A stretch of 64,000 nt of DNA from Bradyrhizobium roseum (GCF_030413175.1 NZ_CP129212.1:6657001-6721000), one strand, 5' to 3'. Shown: positions 17,359 to 26,001, counted from the stretch's first letter. Notes: generated by a model not told the origin, from the letters alone. A program made the numbers and translations.

Positions 17359-18444
17359 ATGAGTGAGGCCGTGGTGGACGACATCGTGGCGGTGCTGCCG
17401 CCGCTGCTGCAGTCGCTGGAATCGCTCGGCTTCATCGCGCGCTATTTGAACCCGCCGGATTTCGACCGCGTGATGCAGACGGCAGGCACGCCGGACCAGG
17501 ACTTGCGCGCCATCCTGCCGCGGCTTTCGCAATGGCCGGCGGATTTCGATCACATCCGGACGCCGCTTCAGACCGCTAGCGACGCCGTGCTCGCCGCGTT
17601 CGAGGGCTTGCGCGTCGTGCAAAACGGCCGCGGCGATTTCGTCAGCCTGTTTCGCGCGCTGCGCTACGTCCCCCGCGCGCTGGAGGCGCTCTATACGCTG
17701 TCGGCAAGATTGCCGCCGGTCAACCAGTTCTTCGTCGATCCTGCCCTTCACGAAGACGCCGATCTCGCCGCGCGGCTGGCAGCGCCAGCCAATGAGAACA
17801 CCGGCGTATTCCACAATCGCAACGAACCCGGCAGCCGCGGCGGCTTCTCGCTTTATGTGCCGGAATACTACACGCCCGAGCGCGCCTGGCCGCTGGTGAT
17901 GGCGCTGCACGGCGGCAGCGGCAACGGCCGCGGCTTCCTCTGGAGCTGGCTGCGCGACGCCCGCAGCCGCGGCGCGATCCTGGTGGCGCCGACCGCCACA
18001 GGCAGCACCTGGGCCTTGATGGGTGACGACACCGATACGCCGAACCTGATCAATATCCTGGAAGCGGTGCGGGCACGCTGGAATGTCGATCCGGCAAAAA
18101 TGCTGCTGACTGGCATGAGCGACGGCGGCACCTTCTGCTACGTGACGGGTTTCGACAGCGCGTCGCCGTTTACGCATCTGGCACCAGTCGCGGCGACGTT
18201 CCATCCGCTGATGGTGGAAATGGCCGATGCCGACCGCATGCGCGGCCTGCCCGTTCATATCGTCCATGGCCAGCTCGACTGGATGTTCCCGGTGCAGGTG
18301 GCGCGACAGACCAGCCATGCGCTGTCGGCGGCCGGCGCCAAGGTGACCTATCGGGAACTCGACGACCTCAGCCACACCTATCCGCGCGAGATGAACGCGG
18401 AAATCCTGCAGTGGCTCACGGCGGAACCAAGCGGACCCGCTTGA
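17359..18444 (+). CDS. alpha/beta hydrolase (phospholipase/carboxylesterase or PHB-depolymerase-like)
   Basis: A 361-residue protein. The first 150 residues are a helical region of unknown role; the C-terminal half is an alpha/beta hydrolase with oxyanion-hole segment ALHGGSGNG, nucleophile in TGMSDGGTF (S254), acid in HGQLDWMF (D307) and base in LDDLSHTYP (H339). It has no signal peptide. The order of motifs fits the esterase/PHB-depolymerase-like group. It may share a transcript with the HtrA-like gene 51 nt upstream. The substrate cannot be assigned. Confidence 0.82.
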   Translation: MSEAVVDDIVAVLPPLLQSLESLGFIARYLNPPDFDRVMQTAGTPDQDLRAILPRLSQWPADFDHIRTPLQTASDAVLAAFEGLRVVQNGRGDFVSLFRALRYVPRALEALYTLSARLPPVNQFFVDPALHEDADLAARLAAPANENTGVFHNRNEPGSRGGFSLYVPEYYTPERAWPLVMALHGGSGNGRGFLWSWLRDARSRGAILVAPTATGSTWALMGDDTDTPNLINILEAVRARWNVDPAKMLLTGMSDGGTFCYVTGFDSASPFTHLAPVAATFHPLMVEMADADRMRGLPVHIVHGQLDWMFPVQVARQTSHALSAAGAKVTYRELDDLSHTYPREMNAEILQWLTAEPSGPA

Positions 18445-18468
18445 CACAATCCCGTCCGAATTTATCTC
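18441..18468 (+). promoter_or_regulatory. sigma70-like promoter for the ClpP-like membrane cluster
   Basis: TTGACA (18441-18446) and TATCTC (18463-18468) are separated by 16 nt, about 75 nt upstream of the gene at 18544. The -35 box overlaps the stop codon of the preceding hydrolase gene. Assigned by pattern only. Confidence 0.45.
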
Positions 18469-18543
18469 TACGCGGTAAGTGACTTAGCAAACAACGTGGG
18501 GGCGTTGATCAGAACGGTTCATTGAACCGCGACAGGATACGTC

Positions 18544-19881
18544 ATGCCCTCCAATACCAGCCTTGCCGCTCCGGCGACCACCGCGCGCGCCTCCAATTCG
18601 ATGCTGCTTTCGAAGGGCATCGCACGCCTGGAAGCCACGCTGAAGCTGACGACTGCGATCCTCGCGCTCGCCGCCGGCGTCTACACCTATCTCGGCGTCC
18701 GCGAATTGCTCAACGGCAGCCCGACCACGGTGTTCTTCGCCGCCGTGATCTATTCGGTCGCCGTGACGGTCGGCATCTATGCCTTCTGGGTGTTCCTGAT
18801 GCAGTTCATGCCGCATGTGGTCGACCGCACCGGGCGCGCGCTGATGTTCGGCTGCATGCTGCTGGGATCGCTGATGATCGTCGCGATGTCGTCATGGCTC
18901 AATGCTTCGGCGCTGGCGGGAGCAGCCGCGATCCAGCAGCATCTCGCGATCACCGTGCAGAACTACACCCGCGATCTCGACACCGCCAACAGCAACGCCG
19001 TCGCGGCGCAGGCGCTGCTGCCGGATATCCAGCTGGCTTCGTCGCGATTTTCCAGGCTGGCCGACGCCGAGCGCGCCGGTTCCCTCACCGGCACCGCCGG
19101 ATCCGGCACGGTCGTCCAGCTACTGACGCAAATGTCCGGGCAACTCGACAGCCTCGGTCAGGAGGTGCAGGCATCGGGCAAGCGCGTCTCGGCCTTGTTC
19201 GAACAGGGCGGCAAGCATCTGGCAAAGATGCGCGAGCTGATCTCCGACCGTGGGCCGATCTCGACGCGCAGCGACGCCTTTGCTACGGAATCGCTGGCGC
19301 TCAGCGGCGTGATCACCAATCTGCAGCAAACCTCGGTGGCTCCCGCCGTCAAGCGTGCCGCGACGTCGTTGTCGTCGGGCTTCATCGCGCCGGCCGCGGG
19401 TGGCCGTACCACCGACCTCGCCGACCGGCAAAGCGCTGTTGTCGGTAAGGTCGAGAACTCGATCACGGCGCAGGCCGCTTCGCTTGCCGAAGCCGCCGAC
19501 AAGATCCTGGCATTGCCGCGCGTCGAGCCCGTTCGATTCCAGGCCATGTCGCCCGCCGAAGCCGTGCTGCGTTACGCCGGCGATTTCATTCCGAGCTGGG
19601 CCGGCGCGATCTCGATCGACCTGATGCCGGCCGTGCTGGTGCTGATCCTGTGCGTGGTGCACGCCGCGATCCGGCGCGAGGGATTGCCTGCCTTCAGTGC
19701 ATCCGACATGACGGCGGGCGAACTCGTTGCCGCCTTGCAGATGGCGCGCGAGGTCGAAGACGCTCGTCGTGTGCCGCCAGCCGAGGCCGTCGAGGGTCCT
19801 GCGGACGCGCCGGCGGCCGAAACTGCGAGCGCACCCGATGAGAACGTCACGCCGTTGTCCTCTGCACGGCTCACCAAATAG
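18544..19881 (+). CDS. four-segment membrane protein with large helical domain, unknown function
   Basis: A 445-residue protein I do not recognise as a named family. Hydrophobic segments lie near residues 36-54, 60-84, 98-118 and 360-378. Between the third and fourth is a helical region of about 240 residues rich in Ala, Ser, Gln and Leu, which may form coiled coil on one face of the membrane. The C-terminal tail (about 400-445) is acidic and proline/alanine-rich, so probably disordered. The ClpP-like gene begins 8 nt after its stop, which argues for one operon and a shared job. Confidence 0.75.
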   Translation: MPSNTSLAAPATTARASNSMLLSKGIARLEATLKLTTAILALAAGVYTYLGVRELLNGSPTTVFFAAVIYSVAVTVGIYAFWVFLMQFMPHVVDRTGRALMFGCMLLGSLMIVAMSSWLNASALAGAAAIQQHLAITVQNYTRDLDTANSNAVAAQALLPDIQLASSRFSRLADAERAGSLTGTAGSGTVVQLLTQMSGQLDSLGQEVQASGKRVSALFEQGGKHLAKMRELISDRGPISTRSDAFATESLALSGVITNLQQTSVAPAVKRAATSLSSGFIAPAAGGRTTDLADRQSAVVGKVENSITAQAASLAEAADKILALPRVEPVRFQAMSPAEAVLRYAGDFIPSWAGAISIDLMPAVLVLILCVVHAAIRREGLPAFSASDMTAGELVAALQMAREVEDARRVPPAEAVEGPADAPAAETASAPDENVTPLSSARLTK

Positions 19882-19889
19882 GTCGCGTC

Positions 19890-20741
19890 ATGCAGCTGTC
19901 GGCGGCAATTCAAGATCGCGTTCACGCTTTTCTCGGCGGCAATCCAGATGAGGCCGTTTTGCGCTGGATCTTTCGCAGCGCCGTCATGGTCACCGCCGTC
20001 GCGCTGGCGGCCGACCTGGCCGGCATGAACGGATGGATCGGCAGGCCCGATCCGGCGGCCGAGGTCCGGCGTGATACGCCTTCACCCGACCTGCCGAGCC
20101 TGCTGCCACAGGTCCCGCTTCCCGCGATCCCGGATGGCGATAAGCGCCTGACGCCGCGGCCGCAGGCGGACGGCTTGATGGCCAAACCGATGACTTTCGA
20201 ACTGGTGGGCGGCGGCCGACTGATGGCCACCGGCACCATCACGCCGGGAATTTCCGAAGCATTCGCGGCCGAGATCGCCAAGCGCGGCGACTACATCAAG
20301 ACGGTGGTGCTGAACTCCCCGGGCGGATCGGTGACCGACGCGCTGGCGATGGGGCGACTGATCCGCGACAAGAATTTCGCCACCGAGATCGAGTCCGGAA
20401 AGTACTGCGCCTCCTCCTGCCCACTGGTGTTTGCCGGCGGCGTGGAGCGCCGCGTCGGCGACAAGGCGATCCTCGGCGTCCATCAGGTAGCGGCCGTCGG
20501 CCATGCGGGCGCCGTGCCCCGCGACGAGATGAATGTCGCGCAAAACATCTCGGCGCGGTGCCAGCGCCATCTCGGCGACATGGGCATCAACCTGCAGGTC
20601 TGGGTGCATGCGATGGAGACGCCGCACGACAAGCTGTTCGTGTTCAAGCCGGAAGAGTTGAAATCGCTGAATCTGGTGACGACGGCGGCCGTTCCTCCTG
20701 CAGCCGCCCCTCGCCCGGTGCCAGGCAAGGTGCGGTCGTAG
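19890..20741 (+). CDS. membrane-anchored ClpP-like serine peptidase homologue
   Basis: A 283-residue protein with one N-terminal transmembrane segment (about 28-46), a proline-rich linker and a ClpP/crotonase-fold domain. LNSPGGSVTDALAMGRLI gives the oxyanion glycines (145-147), YCASSCPLV puts a serine (S176) where ClpP has its nucleophile, and LGVHQ puts H198 at the general-base site; the acid is not obvious. The predicted nucleophile is flanked by two cysteines (C173, C177), which could form a disulfide if the domain is periplasmic. It fits the group of predicted periplasmic ClpP-like proteins. It lies 8 nt after the four-segment membrane protein gene. Confidence 0.78.
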   Translation: MQLSAAIQDRVHAFLGGNPDEAVLRWIFRSAVMVTAVALAADLAGMNGWIGRPDPAAEVRRDTPSPDLPSLLPQVPLPAIPDGDKRLTPRPQADGLMAKPMTFELVGGGRLMATGTITPGISEAFAAEIAKRGDYIKTVVLNSPGGSVTDALAMGRLIRDKNFATEIESGKYCASSCPLVFAGGVERRVGDKAILGVHQVAAVGHAGAVPRDEMNVAQNISARCQRHLGDMGINLQVWVHAMETPHDKLFVFKPEELKSLNLVTTAAVPPAAAPRPVPGKVRS

Positions 20742-20795
20742 GCAGCGGAACCAACGTTCTGACACCGCGTTATCAGGCGCAACGGAGGGATTACC

Positions 20796-21002
20796 ATGCA
20801 GACGTTTGTCGGAATGATCTTGGGTGCGCTGCTGCTGGTCGGCGGCGTTTATGTCTATGATTCCATGCAGACGTCGAGCGTCGCGAACGGCCAGGTCGCG
20901 CAGGCCAACCGCACGATCGTCAACTGGGACGTCGCGGCCGCCGACTGGAACAAGCTGAAGAACCGCGCCCAGAACGACTGGGTCAAGATTTCGTCGCAGT
21001 AA
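20796..21002 (+). CDS. small single-pass membrane protein
   Basis: A 68-residue protein with one N-terminal hydrophobic segment (about residues 4-20) and a short helical domain with WDVAAADWNKLKNRAQNDW. The ATG has ACGGAGGGA upstream, a strong ribosome binding site. It follows the ClpP-like gene by 54 nt and is followed at once by a terminator, so it closes the transcription unit. Function is unknown; it could be an accessory subunit of the ClpP-like protein. Confidence 0.7.
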   Translation: MQTFVGMILGALLLVGGVYVYDSMQTSSVANGQVAQANRTIVNWDVAAADWNKLKNRAQNDWVKISSQ

Positions 21003-21028
21003 TTCGATCGATAGAAGCCGAGAGCTGA

Positions 21029-21056
21029 CGCCGCCGTGTTTCACGGCGGCGTTTTT
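21029..21056 (+). terminator. Rho-independent terminator
   Basis: CGCCGCCGTG-ttt-CACGGCGGCG followed by TTTTT. It ends the 18544-21002 unit and lies just before the end of the convergent DsbA-like gene. The T run is present only in the plus-strand transcript. Confidence 0.88.
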
Positions 21057-21064
21057 GCTGCCCG

Positions 21065-21757
21065 TCAATTGCTCTTTTTCGCCTTGCGCGCGTCGGCGAT
21101 CGCCATTTCGAATTGCGCCATGGTCAGGATTCCAGGCACGCGGAACTTGCCGACGATGAAGGACGGCGTTCCCTTGAATCCGAACGCCACAGCCTGTTCG
21201 TGGTTGCGGGCAAGGATGGCGTCGATTGCCTTGGCGTTGGTGGTGGCGTCGCGGTTCAGCCGATCCATGTCGATGCCCGCGCCGGCCAGCAATTCGCGGA
21301 CGCGCGGTTCGGTCAGTTTCGAGCTGACGCCGATCATCACATCATGCGCGGCCATGTACTTGTTTTGATACTTCGCCGCCAGCGCCATCCGCGCCCCGAA
21401 CTTCGAGACGTCGCCGAGAATCGGCCAGTCCTTCAGCACCCGGCGAACCTTGCCGTCGTTCTGCACCACCTGCTGGATCTCGGGTGCGATCTTGCGGCAA
21501 TACGGGCAATTGTAGTCGAACCATTCGACGATGTCGATATCGCCATCGGGATTGCCGGTCGCGGGCACGTCGGGATCGCGCAGCACCAGCGCTTCGTTGA
21601 GCACGTCGTCGCTGCGCTGCGCGAACGCCGGCCGCGATGCCGCGCCGAGCAGCGTGACGCCGCCGAGCAGGCCGAGCGTCTTGCGCCGTGTGTATCCCGG
21701 ATCAGTTCCGGCCGCGTGGTTCGGTCGCTTCATCTGGATCTCGCGAAAAGACTGCAT
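21065..21757 (-). CDS. DsbA-family thiol:disulfide oxidoreductase, exported
   Basis: A 230-residue thioredoxin-fold protein. It has a twin-arginine-like signal (RRKTLGLLGGVTLLGAA, ending SRPAFA near 46), active-site C84-P-Y-C87 in WFDYNCPYCRKI, and a cis-proline loop in FGFKGTPSFIVG. The active site CPYC and the domain order fit the DsbA/BdbD/ScsC group that oxidises or isomerises disulfides in the periplasm. The start at 21757 is 6 nt after the TauE-like stop; MKRP at 21733 is an alternative. A DsbB gene is present 4.3 kb away at 26002. Confidence 0.85.
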   Translation of the reverse strand: MQSFREIQMKRPNHAAGTDPGYTRRKTLGLLGGVTLLGAASRPAFAQRSDDVLNEALVLRDPDVPATGNPDGDIDIVEWFDYNCPYCRKIAPEIQQVVQNDGKVRRVLKDWPILGDVSKFGARMALAAKYQNKYMAAHDVMIGVSSKLTEPRVRELLAGAGIDMDRLNRDATTNAKAIDAILARNHEQAVAFGFKGTPSFIVGKFRVPGILTMAQFEMAIADARKAKKSN

Positions 21758-21763
21758 CCCTGT

Positions 21764-22552
21764 CTACGCCAGGAACAAGGATATGTTACGCGCCAGCATA
21801 TAGAGCGCCACCGCAATAATGACCACGGCGAACACGATATTGAGCGCGCCGCGACGCGCCGCCAGGTGCCGCGCCGATAGCGTGCCGGCCAATCCGCCGG
21901 CAATACCGCCCGCCACGAACAGTCCCGCCAGCGCCCACGACACCAGCCCGGACCACGCGTAGCTCGCGGCCGTCGTCATGCCGAACGCGGTGACCGCGAC
22001 CAGCGAAGAAGAGACCGCGTTCATGATCGGCATGCCGGTCGCCAGCATCAGCGCCGGGACGATCAGGAAGCCGCCGCCGATGCCGAAAAAGCCTGATATC
22101 GTTCCGGTCGCGAGGCCGAGGCCGACGATCGCCGGCATGTTCGACATCGAGACTTTCACGTCAGGCAGACCGACGTGCGCCCGCGTCTTCAGCATCAGCA
22201 GCGCGATGACGATCATGACCAGCGCAAACAGCGCCAGCAGCTTTTGGCCGTCGACCATCTTGCCGAGAATCGAGCCGCCGAAAGCGCCGGCCATGCCGCT
22301 GGCGGCAAAGATCAGCGCGCAGGACCAGATCACGGTACCGCCGCGCGCATGGTTGGACAGGTTGATCGCGGCGTTCGCAGCCACCGCGATCGCGCTGGTG
22401 CCGATCGCCATATGAGGCTCGGGCACGCCGACGACATAGACCATCAGAGGCACCGCGAGGATCGAGCCGCCACCGCCGACCAGGCCGAGCGAAAACCCGA
22501 CCAGCGCCCCCGACGCCAGCCCCAGCACGCCTTGCGTGGTCGATATGATCAA
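21764..22552 (-). CDS. TauE/SafE-family membrane transporter
   Basis: A 262-residue protein with about eight hydrophobic segments and the two repeated glycine-rich motifs of this family, GLVGGGGSILAVPLM (about 24-38) and GFFGIGGGFLIVPALM (about 159-174). Family members export sulfite, sulfoacetate or related organosulfur anions; the actual ligand is not visible. It is 6 nt upstream of the DsbA-like gene, so the two are co-transcribed, and a link to sulfur or thiol chemistry is plausible but inferred. Confidence 0.85.
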   Translation of the reverse strand: MIISTTQGVLGLASGALVGFSLGLVGGGGSILAVPLMVYVVGVPEPHMAIGTSAIAVAANAAINLSNHARGGTVIWSCALIFAASGMAGAFGGSILGKMVDGQKLLALFALVMIVIALLMLKTRAHVGLPDVKVSMSNMPAIVGLGLATGTISGFFGIGGGFLIVPALMLATGMPIMNAVSSSLVAVTAFGMTTAASYAWSGLVSWALAGLFVAGGIAGGLAGTLSARHLAARRGALNIVFAVVIIAVALYMLARNISLFLA

Positions 22553-22639
22553 GTGGAAAGACTCAGCTGCACGGTGGCAGTATAGAAGAATCTTTCATAC
22601 TTCGCCACACCGGCAGCATGAATATTCGCCGGATCTGGT

Positions 22640-23107
22640 TCACGTCGGCATGGATATGCTGCCCTTCATCCCGGACGGCAGAGCCATCAACGTACCGCTC
22701 ATGGTCGCGATCAGCGTTTCGACGCCGTCATGCACCGCATAGGCGCGGGCCTCGCACACCGTGAGTGTACGGCCGGGTTTTATAACCGTGGCGCGGAAGG
22801 CGAACCGCTGGCCGCGCGCGGGCGCCAGCAGGTTGGTCTTGAATTCGACGGTGAGAATTCCGGTCGACGCCGGCATCAGCGTGAACGCAGCGATGCCACA
22901 GGCATTGTCGAGGCCCGCGCTGATGATCCCGGCATGGATGAAGCCATGCTGCTGGGTGAATTCGGCGGAATAGTCCATCGCCAGATCGACCTCGCCCGGC
23001 TCCATCCGCGCGATCGAAATGCCGAGCATCTTCATCGCCCGCTGCTGCTCGAAGGTGTGAATCGCGATCGCACGGAAATCCGGGTTCTTGGGCTCGAAGC
23101 GCGACAT
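22640..23107 (-). CDS. PaaI-type hotdog thioesterase
   Basis: A 155-residue single hotdog domain of the PaaI/YigI group, which hydrolyses acyl- or aryl-CoA thioesters. The motif HGFIHAGIISAGLDNACG (about 54-71) is the catalytic helix region. It starts 3 nt after the stop of the short hotdog gene at 23111 and both face the TetR gene at 23517 across paired palindromes, so it is likely controlled by that regulator. Native acyl group unknown. Confidence 0.85.
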   Translation of the reverse strand: MSRFEPKNPDFRAIAIHTFEQQRAMKMLGISIARMEPGEVDLAMDYSAEFTQQHGFIHAGIISAGLDNACGIAAFTLMPASTGILTVEFKTNLLAPARGQRFAFRATVIKPGRTLTVCEARAYAVHDGVETLIATMSGTLMALPSGMKGSISMPT

Positions 23108-23110
23108 GGT

Positions 23111-23419
23111 TCACGCCATCGCCGGATCGAGTTGCTTTTCAGCCGCGCTACGGATCGCGGGCGCGAACGGCACGGATTTCCGCGTCTGCCGGTCCATGTG
23201 GACGCCGACGAATTCGCAGGTCGCGGCGGTCTCGCTGGTTTCGCCGTTGCGCATCTCGTGTACGAAACGGATCGACCTGTCGCGGATTTCCAAGCGCCGG
23301 CTCCTGACCTCGACGATGTCCCCGGCCAATAGCTCGCGCTTGTAGGCGATGGTCATGTGCCCGACGTGATCGCACTGCCACGGATAGACCGTGCCGCGAT
23401 AGGTCGCGTCCGTCCGCAT
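23111..23419 (-). CDS. 4HBT hotdog thioesterase, apparently with an internal deletion
   Basis: A 102-residue protein. The N-terminal YRGTVYPWQCDHVGHM carries the catalytic-site motif of YbgC-type acyl-CoA thioesterases, and the C-terminal part (YKRELLAGDIVEVRSRRLE) matches the later strands. Family members are about 135-145 residues and have a long helix between these two stretches, but here M21 of DHVGHM runs straight into TIAYKREL. About 35-40 residues appear to be missing in frame, so the fold is probably incomplete and the enzyme inactive. GGGAGCG precedes the ATG. Confidence 0.72.
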   Translation of the reverse strand: MRTDATYRGTVYPWQCDHVGHMTIAYKRELLAGDIVEVRSRRLEIRDRSIRFVHEMRNGETSETAATCEFVGVHMDRQTRKSVPFAPAIRSAAEKQLDPAMA

Positions 23420-23443
23420 CGTTCGCTCCCGCCTTTTTAATTT

Positions 23444-23461
23444 TGATACGGTAGCGTATCA
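23444..23461. promoter_or_regulatory. palindrome 1, candidate TetR operator
   Basis: TGATACGGTAGCGTATCA has 7-bp arms (TGATACG/CGTATCA) around four bases. It lies 25 bp upstream of the thioesterase gene start at 23419 and shares the ATACGGT core with palindrome 2. This placement between divergent genes is typical for a TetR operator. Confidence 0.65.
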
Positions 23462-23480
23462 TACCTTGCCCGGGCTAGCA

Positions 23481-23494
23481 ATACGGTGCCGTAT
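23481..23494. promoter_or_regulatory. palindrome 2, candidate TetR operator
   Basis: ATACGGTGCCGTAT has 6-bp arms around TG and lies 23 bp upstream of the TetR start at 23517. Its centre is 35 bp from that of palindrome 1, so two dimers could bind at related sites and control both directions. Confidence 0.65.
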
Positions 23495-23516
23495 CAATAC
23501 GCGCCGGGGCCGGACC

Positions 23517-24110
23517 ATGACCGATACCAAGACAGCCGCCAGAGCAGACGCGCGAACCCGCGAGGTGCGCAGCGAGAGCTGGATCGAGGCGGGGCTGGAG
23601 GAGATTGCGCGCACCGGCGTCGAAGGCGTGCGGGTGGAGGTGCTGGCGAAAAGCCTCGGCGTCACCAAGGGGGGCTTCTACCGCCGCTTCCGCGACCGTG
23701 CGGCGCTGCTGGAGGCCATGCTGAAGACCTGGAGCGAGGGGCGCATTGCCGCGATCCAACGACACGCCAGCCTCGACGGCGCTTCCGCGCGCGAACGGCT
23801 GCAGGCACTGATCGCGCTTTATTCCGAACGGATGAATACCGCAGGCATGGCAGTCGAGCTGGCGATCCGGCAGTGGGCGCGCTCCGACGAGCTCGCTGCC
23901 AACGCGGTGGCGAGCGTCGACGTCGCACGGCTGAAGAATGTCGGCCTGCTCTACCGGGCCACCGGCCTGCCGGCGGAGGAAGCCGACGCGCAGGCGTTCC
24001 TTTTCTACTGCTTCGTGTTCGGCCAGAGCCTGCTGTTCCTCGAGCGCGGCCCGCGCAAACGCGCGCAGCTGGTGGCGAAATCCGCCGAAACATTGCTCCG
24101 CGATTTGTAG
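23517..24110 (+). CDS. TetR-family transcriptional regulator
   Basis: A 197-residue repressor-type protein. The N-terminal helix-turn-helix is clear: GLEEIARTGVEGVRVEVLAKSLGVTKGGFYRRFRDRAALL without break (about residues 22-62; quoted pieces such as LGVTKGGFYRRF). The C-terminal ligand domain is helical. The start at 23517 follows the palindromes; an open frame begins at 23466 but would place the coding region over palindrome 2. It is divergent from the two hotdog thioesterase genes, its probable targets; an acyl-CoA or fatty acid effector is plausible. Confidence 0.86.
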   Translation: MTDTKTAARADARTREVRSESWIEAGLEEIARTGVEGVRVEVLAKSLGVTKGGFYRRFRDRAALLEAMLKTWSEGRIAAIQRHASLDGASARERLQALIALYSERMNTAGMAVELAIRQWARSDELAANAVASVDVARLKNVGLLYRATGLPAEEADAQAFLFYCFVFGQSLLFLERGPRKRAQLVAKSAETLLRDL

Positions 24111-24151
24111 GCGCGGCCGAATCCTCCGGCCGCGCCCGCTTCGGTTGCAGC

Positions 24152-24646
24152 TCAGGCCGCGCCCTTCAGCTTCTTGGCGCATTCGCTGTAATAGCCGCCG
24201 CCCTTCTGGATCCACTTCATGCCGCCATTGCCGTTGGAGGCCTTGTTGGCGTTGTACTGGTCGAGGCAGGTGTGCATCCGCGCCTTGCCGGCGGTCTCCT
24301 TGGAATATTTGGCATCGACGGCGTGCGGATAGACCGCGGGACCTGACGGCGCGGCCGGCGCCGCAGCTTCCTTTGCCGTTTCCTTGCTGGCTTCCTTATT
24401 CGAGTCCTTCTTGGCGGCTTCCTTCGCCTCCGTGGCGGGGGCGGCGGTTGCGGCCGTCGCATCGGCGCCGCATTGGGCTTTCCGGAAGTCGTTCCACTTC
24501 TGGTCGCCGAGCGTGCCGGCAGTTTTGGCAGCCTGGTATTTGGCGCTGCATTCCTGCGCGGTCAGGGCGTTGGCCGGCGAGGTAATCGCCAGCGCCGCCA
24601 ATCCTGACAGCGCAATCGCGCCCAGTATTTTTGTTTGAATCGTCAT
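24152..24646 (-). CDS. secreted Lys/Ala-rich protein with two cysteine-containing ends
   Basis: A 164-residue exported protein. Signal peptide about residues 1-27 (ending TSPANA), then a short domain LTAQECSAKYQAAKTAG ... FRKAQC, an Ala/Lys/Glu low-complexity linker, and a C-terminal domain with HTCLDQYNANK and YYSECAKKLK. The two cysteine pairs look like repeats of one small unit. I do not assign a family with confidence; it resembles small PsiF-like secreted proteins. GGAG precedes the ATG at 24646; the open frame runs on to 24772. Confidence 0.72.
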   Translation of the reverse strand: MTIQTKILGAIALSGLAALAITSPANALTAQECSAKYQAAKTAGTLGDQKWNDFRKAQCGADATAATAAPATEAKEAAKKDSNKEASKETAKEAAAPAAPSGPAVYPHAVDAKYSKETAGKARMHTCLDQYNANKASNGNGGMKWIQKGGGYYSECAKKLKGAA

Positions 24647-24893
24647 CCCTGGTCTCCATGGAGAAGTCATCTGCGCCTTCCATTCTAGCGCAACCTCAGC
24701 TTGCGGCAACGCACCGAGCCACCCGGCCGGTAAAATTTTTATGCTGACGGGATGCGCGATCTGCCTCCACATTCAGCGTCGGTTCAGCCGACGCGGCGTG
24801 AGATTTGTGCAGGCATTGTGCAGGTCTCTTCCTTGCATTGCTGCAATCGCGTGGCGCATTTGTCCCTCGCGCACGGATTTGCCATAAGGCGGC

Positions 24894-25979
24894 GTGAGCC
24901 TGATCCCCACTTCGATGTCCGCCGCCATTGCCGACCGTGCCACGATTCTCGGGACGCTCGAGACGCTTGTCATCGGGACTGCCGGCGGCCTGCTGTTTAT
25001 GTGGCTCAATTTGCCGGGCGGGCTGATTTCCGGTGCGATGGCCACCGTGGGCATCGCCGCACTCTCGGGGCGGCCCGTCACCATGCCGCCGATCCTGACG
25101 CAGACCGTGCTGGTACTGCTCGGCATCATGCTGGGATCGCTGGTGTCGCGGCAACTGATCCAGCACATGAGCGCCTATCCCCTGACCATCGGGCTGCTGG
25201 CGCTGGCGACATTCTGCTCGACCTTCAGCTCCAGCATCTACCTGCAGCGCGTGCACGGCTGGGACAAGACCTCGGCGCTGCTGGCCGGCAGCCCCGGCGC
25301 ACTGTCGCAGATCACCATGCTGGCCGCCGAGAAGGGCGCCGATGTCGCCGCAATCGCCGTGGTGCAGACCATGCGGGTGATCATCCTGACCGCGGCGCTG
25401 CCGCTTGTGGTGGCGTCGACCGGCATTGCGTCCTCGCCGCCAACGGCGGTGATCAGCCTGATCGCATCGCCGGTCGAGCTCGCCGTGCTGGCGGCTGCGG
25501 GGGTTTTCGCTGCGCTGCTGCTTCGGCTGGCCAAATTTCCGGCGAGCTGGATGTTCGGCGCGATGATCGCCTCCGCCGTGCTGCACGGCACCGACGTGAT
25601 CGAAGGCGGCCTGCCGCCGTGGATGCGCAACGTGGCGCTGGTCGGCATCGGCGCCGTGATCGGCACCCGGTTTGCGCGGATCAGCAGGTCGACGCTGGTC
25701 AGCCACCTCAACGCCGGACTGGGCTCGTTCGCGGTCGCCATATCCATCTCGGCCATCTTCGTCACGATCATCGTGCTATCCACCAACGTCCGCTTCGCCG
25801 ACGTCGTGGTGGCGTTCGCACCGGGCGCGATGGACGCCATGCTGGCGCTGGCACTCACACTGCACATCGATCCGATTTTCGTCGGCGCCCATCATCTGTC
25901 GCGCTTCGTATTCGTCTCGATCACGACACCGGGGATCGTGCATCTGTTCGGACGGCCGCAAGAGGATGTCGACGATTGA
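24894..25979 (+). CDS. AbrB-family (PF05145-like) multi-pass membrane protein
   Basis: A 361-residue protein with about ten hydrophobic segments in two repeats; each repeat has a pattern like GLLFMWLNLPGGLISGAM and KFPASWMFGAMIASAV, characteristic of the membrane family called AbrB or putative ammonia monooxygenase. Those names come from automatic annotation; function is not established, and a transport or regulatory role is possible. The start is a GTG at 24894, with ATG at 24915 as alternative. It stands alone. Confidence 0.78.
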   Translation: MSLIPTSMSAAIADRATILGTLETLVIGTAGGLLFMWLNLPGGLISGAMATVGIAALSGRPVTMPPILTQTVLVLLGIMLGSLVSRQLIQHMSAYPLTIGLLALATFCSTFSSSIYLQRVHGWDKTSALLAGSPGALSQITMLAAEKGADVAAIAVVQTMRVIILTAALPLVVASTGIASSPPTAVISLIASPVELAVLAAAGVFAALLLRLAKFPASWMFGAMIASAVLHGTDVIEGGLPPWMRNVALVGIGAVIGTRFARISRSTLVSHLNAGLGSFAVAISISAIFVTIIVLSTNVRFADVVVAFAPGAMDAMLALALTLHIDPIFVGAHHLSRFVFVSITTPGIVHLFGRPQEDVDD

Positions 25980-26001
25980 GGTGATGGACGCGGCCCGCGA
26001 C

